From assembly GCF_025725685.1 (NCBI RefSeq), contig NZ_CP107008.1, positions 372,001 to 436,000 on the forward strand: a stretch of DNA of 64,000 nucleotides. Reading direction: 5' to 3'. This stretch comes from Halomonas sp. M4R1S46. Lineage in GTDB: Bacteria > Pseudomonadota > Gammaproteobacteria > Pseudomonadales > Halomonadaceae. Position 1 is the stretch's first letter, and every line of letters starts with the position of its first letter. Positions 61,031 to 64,000 of this stretch are shown piece by piece. Made by a program: the position numbers and the translations under genes. The notes beneath the pieces are model-generated. The model had not been told where the DNA came from. It worked only from the letters and a program-made list of their open reading frames with translations, and made no database searches.

Positions 61031-61951
61031 TCAGTCGGCCGGCGTGTCGTCGCGTCGGGCGTCGGTGATCAGGGTGCCGACCCCGGCGTTGGTGAAGATC
61101 TCCAGCAGGGTGGCGTGGGGGACCCGGCCATCGACGATATGGGCGCTCGCGACGCCGCCCTTCACGGCGTCCAGGGCGCAGCGGATCTTCGGCAGCATGC
61201 CGCCATGGATGGTGCCGTCGGCGATCAGCGCGTCCACCTGGCCGGTGGTCAGGCCGGTGAGCACCTCGCCCTCGGCGTTCATCAGGCCGGCGACGTTGGT
61301 CAGCAGCATGAGCTTCTCGGCGTCCAGGGCCTCGGCCACCTTGCCGGCCACCAGGTCGGCGTTGATATTGTAGCTGCGCCCGGCGTCATCGACCCCGATC
61401 GGGGCGATCACCGGGATGAAGTCCCGGGCCGCCAGCATCTCGATGAGGTCGGTGGAGATGTGCTCCACCTCGCCCACGTGGCCGATGTCGATGATCTCCG
61501 GGGCGGTCATCTCCGGGCTCTGGTGCTCCACCTTGAGCTGGCGGGCCCGGATCTGGGCACCGTCCTTGCCGGTCAGGCCGATGGCCTTGCCGCCGCACTG
61601 GTTGATCAGGTTGACGATGCCCTTGTTGACCAGGCCGCCGAGCACCATCTCCACCACGTCCATGGTCTCGGCGTCGGTGACCCGCATGCCGTTGACGAAG
61701 CGCGACTCGATCTTGAGCTTCTCCAGCAGGTCGCCGATCTGCGGGCCGCCGCCATGCACCACCACCGGATTGATGCCGACCTCCTTCATCAGCACCATGT
61801 CGCGGGCGAAGGAGTCGATCAGGGTGTCCTCGGTCATGGCGTTGCCGCCGTACTTCACCACCACGGTCTTGCCGGAGAAGCGCTGGATGTAGGGCAGTGC
61901 CTCGGAGAGCACCTCCACCACCTGGCGCGGGTCGCGGGTCTGTTCGGTCAT
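61031..61951 (-). CDS. argB: Acetylglutamate kinase
   Basis: A 306-residue amino-acid kinase for the second step of arginine synthesis. ATP-binding VVKYGGNAMTED, substrate loop VVHGGGPQIGDLL, and IPVIAPIGVDDAGRSYNINAD. The N-terminal extension (residues 1-25) and length are those of the arginine-inhibited, hexameric type found in pseudomonads rather than the shorter E. coli enzyme. Confidence 0.96.
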   Translation of the reverse strand: MTEQTRDPRQVVEVLSEALPYIQRFSGKTVVVKYGGNAMTEDTLIDSFARDMVLMKEVGINPVVVHGGGPQIGDLLEKLKIESRFVNGMRVTDAETMDVVEMVLGGLVNKGIVNLINQCGGKAIGLTGKDGAQIRARQLKVEHQSPEMTAPEIIDIGHVGEVEHISTDLIEMLAARDFIPVIAPIGVDDAGRSYNINADLVAGKVAEALDAEKLMLLTNVAGLMNAEGEVLTGLTTGQVDALIADGTIHGGMLPKIRCALDAVKGGVASAHIVDGRVPHATLLEIFTNAGVGTLITDARRDDTPAD

Positions 61952-61987
61952 CTCGGGTTCCCTTGGTCTCGTCTCTTGAGGGCCGCC

Positions 61988-63385
61988 TTACAGCGGCAGC
62001 TCGAGCGCCGGCGCCACCTGCTCGAGGGCCGCGGCGAAGCGGCCACGGATGCGGGCGAGGGCCGCGTCGTCCTTGCCTTCGAAGCGCAGCACCAGCACCG
62101 GGGTGGTGTTGGAGGCGCGGCACAGGCCCCAGCCATCCGGATAGTCGACCCGGATGCCGTCCAGGGTGGTCTTGACGCCGTCCTCGCCGAAGTCGCCCTC
62201 CCGAGCCAGGCGGTCCACCAGGTCGAACTTGGTCTCGTCGGTCACCGTGATGTTGATCTCGGGGGTGCCGATGTCCTGGGGATAGCGCTCGAAGAAGGTG
62301 TCGGCGTCGTCGCCCTGCCGCGACAGGATCTCCAGCAGCCGGGCGGCGCCATACAGGCCGTCATCGAAGCCGTACCAGCGCTCCTTGAAGAAGATATGGC
62401 CGCTCATCTCGCCGGCGAGCTGGGCCCCGGTCTCCTTCATGCGTGCCTTGATCAGCGAGTGGCCGGTGCGCCACATCTCCGGCGTGCCGCCGGCCTCATC
62501 GATCACCCGGGCCAGGTTGCCGGTGCACTTGACGTCGAAGATCACGCGGGCGTCGCGATTGCGCGACAGCATGTCCTCGGCGAAGGCCATCATCAGGTGG
62601 TCCGGATAGATCAGCTTGCCCTTGGGCGTGATCACCCCGAGGCGGTCGCCGTCGCCGTCGAAGGCCAGCCCGATGTCGGCGCCGGTCTCCCGGACGGTGC
62701 GGATCAGGTCCTCGAGGTTCTCCGGCTTGCCGGGGTCCGGATGGTGGTTGGGGAAGGTGCCGTCGATCTCGGCGAACAGCGGCACCGTCTCGGCGCCCAG
62801 GCGCTCCACCAGCTGCGGGCCCAGTTCGCCGGCCACGCCGTTGCCGCAGTCCACCACCGCCTTGAGCGGCCGGGCCAGGCTCACGTCGCCGAGGATGCGC
62901 GCCAGATAGGCCTCGCGCACGTCCTCCTCGCGGACCTCGCCCCGGCCCTCGGCCAGGTCGTCCTGCTGGAGGCGGCGGTACAGGTCGGTGATCGCCTCGC
63001 CGGAGAGGGTCTCGCCGCCGAGCACGATCTTGAAGCCGTTGTAGTCGGGCGGGTTGTGGCTGCCGGTGACCATCACCCCGGAGGTGGTGCCCTCCAGCAC
63101 GTGGGTGGCGTAGTAGAGCACCGGGGTGGGGACCATGCCGATGTCGATCACGTCGCAGCCGGTGGCGGTCAGGCCGCGGGTCAGGGCGGCGAGCATGCGG
63201 GGGCCGGAGAGGCGTCCGTCCCTGGCGACGATCACCGAGGATTCGCCCCGGGCCCGGGCCTCGCTACCGATGGCGCGGCCGATGCTCTCGACGCCGGGCT
63301 CGGTGAGGGTGTCGTCGACGATCCCGCGAATGTCGTAGGCACGAAAGATCGAGGCGGGAGCGGTAGTGGCGGTGTCTGGCGTCAT
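61988..63385 (-). CDS. algC: Phosphomannomutase/phosphoglucomutase AlgC
   Basis: A 465-residue alpha-D-phosphohexomutase. It has SIFRAYDIRG, the active-site phosphoserine loop VTGSHNPPDYNGFK, metal-binding DGDGDRLG and sugar-binding GEMSGHIFFKERWYGFDDG. It interconverts hexose 1- and 6-phosphates for exopolysaccharide and LPS precursors. The start at 63385 fits homology; the dut-algC-argB order is as in Pseudomonas. Confidence 0.95.
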   Translation of the reverse strand: MTPDTATTAPASIFRAYDIRGIVDDTLTEPGVESIGRAIGSEARARGESSVIVARDGRLSGPRMLAALTRGLTATGCDVIDIGMVPTPVLYYATHVLEGTTSGVMVTGSHNPPDYNGFKIVLGGETLSGEAITDLYRRLQQDDLAEGRGEVREEDVREAYLARILGDVSLARPLKAVVDCGNGVAGELGPQLVERLGAETVPLFAEIDGTFPNHHPDPGKPENLEDLIRTVRETGADIGLAFDGDGDRLGVITPKGKLIYPDHLMMAFAEDMLSRNRDARVIFDVKCTGNLARVIDEAGGTPEMWRTGHSLIKARMKETGAQLAGEMSGHIFFKERWYGFDDGLYGAARLLEILSRQGDDADTFFERYPQDIGTPEINITVTDETKFDLVDRLAREGDFGEDGVKTTLDGIRVDYPDGWGLCRASNTTPVLVLRFEGKDDAALARIRGRFAAALEQVAPALELPL

Positions 63386-63419
63386 ATCATCGATTCCTGT
63401 TGGAGAGCGCTGTGGTGGC

Positions 63420-63887
63420 TCAGTGTCGTCCCGAACTGCCGAAGCCGCCGTCGCCTCGCACGCTGGCGTGGAAGTCGTCGACGACCTGGAGTTCGGCCTG
63501 CACCACGGGAACAAGCACATACTGTGCCAACCGCTCGAAGGGCTCCAGCGTGAAGGGCGCCGCACCGCGGTTCCAGACCGAGACCATCAGCTCGCCCTGG
63601 TAGTCGGAGTCGATCAGGCCGACCAGGTTGCCGAGCACGATGCCATGCTTGTGGCCCAGGCCCGAGCGGGGCAGGATCATCCCGGCGAGCCCCGGGTCGG
63701 CGATATGGATGGCCAGGCCGGTACGCACCAGCTCGCAGTCGCCGGGCTCGAGCACCAGGGGGGCGTCGAGCAGGGCGCGCAGGTCCATGCCGGCGGAGCC
63801 GGCGGTGGCGTAGTGGGGCAGGTGGTCGCGCAGGCGCTCGTCGAGCAGCTTGACGGCGAGGCGAGGGCGGTCGGGGATCGTCGGCAT
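63420..63887 (-). CDS. dut: dUTP pyrophosphatase
   Basis: A 155-residue trimeric dUTPase. The five family motifs are visible: GSAGMDLRA, PRSGLGHKHGI, GLIDSDYQGEL, RLAQYVLVPV and a C-terminal RGDGGFGSSGR arm that closes over the nucleotide. It hydrolyses dUTP to dUMP. It follows coaBC on the same strand. Confidence 0.97.
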   Translation of the reverse strand: MPTIPDRPRLAVKLLDERLRDHLPHYATAGSAGMDLRALLDAPLVLEPGDCELVRTGLAIHIADPGLAGMILPRSGLGHKHGIVLGNLVGLIDSDYQGELMVSVWNRGAAPFTLEPFERLAQYVLVPVVQAELQVVDDFHASVRGDGGFGSSGRH

Positions 63888-63917
63888 GGGGGGCTTCCGG
63901 TAAAAGAGGTCGTGTCG

Positions 63918-64000
63918 TCAGGAAGGGGCGGTGCGCAGCCGGGCGAGCGCCTGGCGGACCACGGCCAGGGCGAGCTGCGATTTCGGCTGGGGCGGCAGTG
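63918..64000 (-). CDS. coaBC: CoaBC (phosphopantothenoylcysteine synthetase/decarboxylase), 3' end only
   Basis: The last 27 codons of a minus-strand gene, cut by the window edge, reading LPPQPKSQLALAVVRQALAR and ending RLRTAPS before TGA. A helical ..K..LA...V..... tail directly upstream of dut fits the C terminus of CoaBC (Dfp), whose gene precedes dut in E. coli and Pseudomonas. The identification rests mainly on synteny. Confidence 0.65.
   Translation of the reverse strand, partial: LPPQPKSQLALAVVRQALARLRTAPS

Noticed and set aside
60446..63553. Long plus-strand frame opposite slmA, argB and algC
   Set aside because: It crosses three unrelated, confidently identified genes and their intergenic gaps, and shows only low-complexity antisense composition.

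Overview
The window reads as chromosomal core sequence of a GC-rich gammaproteobacterium, most likely Halomonadaceae (Halomonas or a close relative). The evidence is the acidic, Glu/Asp-rich proteins and a gene order that matches Pseudomonas/Halomonas core blocks: ffh-rpsP-rimM-trmD-rplS-xerD-dsbC-hom-thrC-recJ, prfB-lysS, minCDE, ftsYEX-rpoH and coaBC-dut-algC-argB. This taxonomic placement is inference; no search was run. I see no prophage, insertion sequence, CRISPR array or replication origin.

Layout. 1-1.8 kb: 3' part of a 23S rRNA gene, a 5S rRNA gene, then three successive terminators, two of them preceded by copies of the 5S tail. 1.9-15.7 kb: mixed housekeeping and poorly known genes (periplasmic alpha-carbonic anhydrase, small lipoprotein, Tim44-like protein, isochorismatase-like hydrolase, YaaA, aldo/keto reductase, Sel1 protein, DEDDh exonuclease, quinone oxidoreductase, LOG protein, DUF501, YbaK, hotdog thioesterase, HNH protein, C-S lyase, CnoX). 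15.7-16.4 kb: an initiator tRNA gene on the minus strand, followed downstream by a tandem array of decayed tRNA-fMet copies, each with a terminator remnant. 16.5-31 kb: PhaB-like reductase, a giant DUF349 protein, minCDE, exonuclease I, an M16 protease translationally coupled to an SRAP-family protein lacking all four catalytic residues, a TetR regulator with an acyltransferase, CorB-like protein and YpjD. 31.3-41.9 kb: SRP/ribosome/tRNA-modification block, XerD, DsbC, threonine biosynthesis, RecJ. 42-48.3 kb: an accessory insertion between recJ and prfB, with VOC protein, peroxiredoxin, a MerR-CopA-microprotein metal operon and FadL. 48.7-64 kb: prfB with its programmed frameshift, lysS, MFS transporter, bolA, a HolD-like gene with rimI, zapB, rsmD, ftsYEX, rpoH, slmA, argB, algC, dut and the 3' end of coaBC.

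How the parts work together. Both SRP GTPases (Ffh and FtsY) are present. So are Min and nucleoid-occlusion division control (MinCDE, SlmA, ZapB, FtsEX) and a thiol/peroxide group (CnoX, DsbC, Prx6, YaaA). Stop/start overlaps (ATGA, GTGA) show tight coupling in minD-minE, SRAP-M16, tetR-acyltransferase, merR-copA-microprotein, ftsY-ftsE-ftsX, bolA-holD and the thioesterase-ybaK pair. A roughly 119-bp dispersed intergenic repeat occurs four times between 38.3 and 51.6 kb.

The most unusual signals are: the tRNA-fMet remnant/terminator array and its rrn counterpart; the catalytically stripped SRAP protein; the 24-residue membrane microprotein coupled to a CopA carrying two extra CQGC metal-binding domains; the dispersed repeat family; and an enlarged HolD-like protein.
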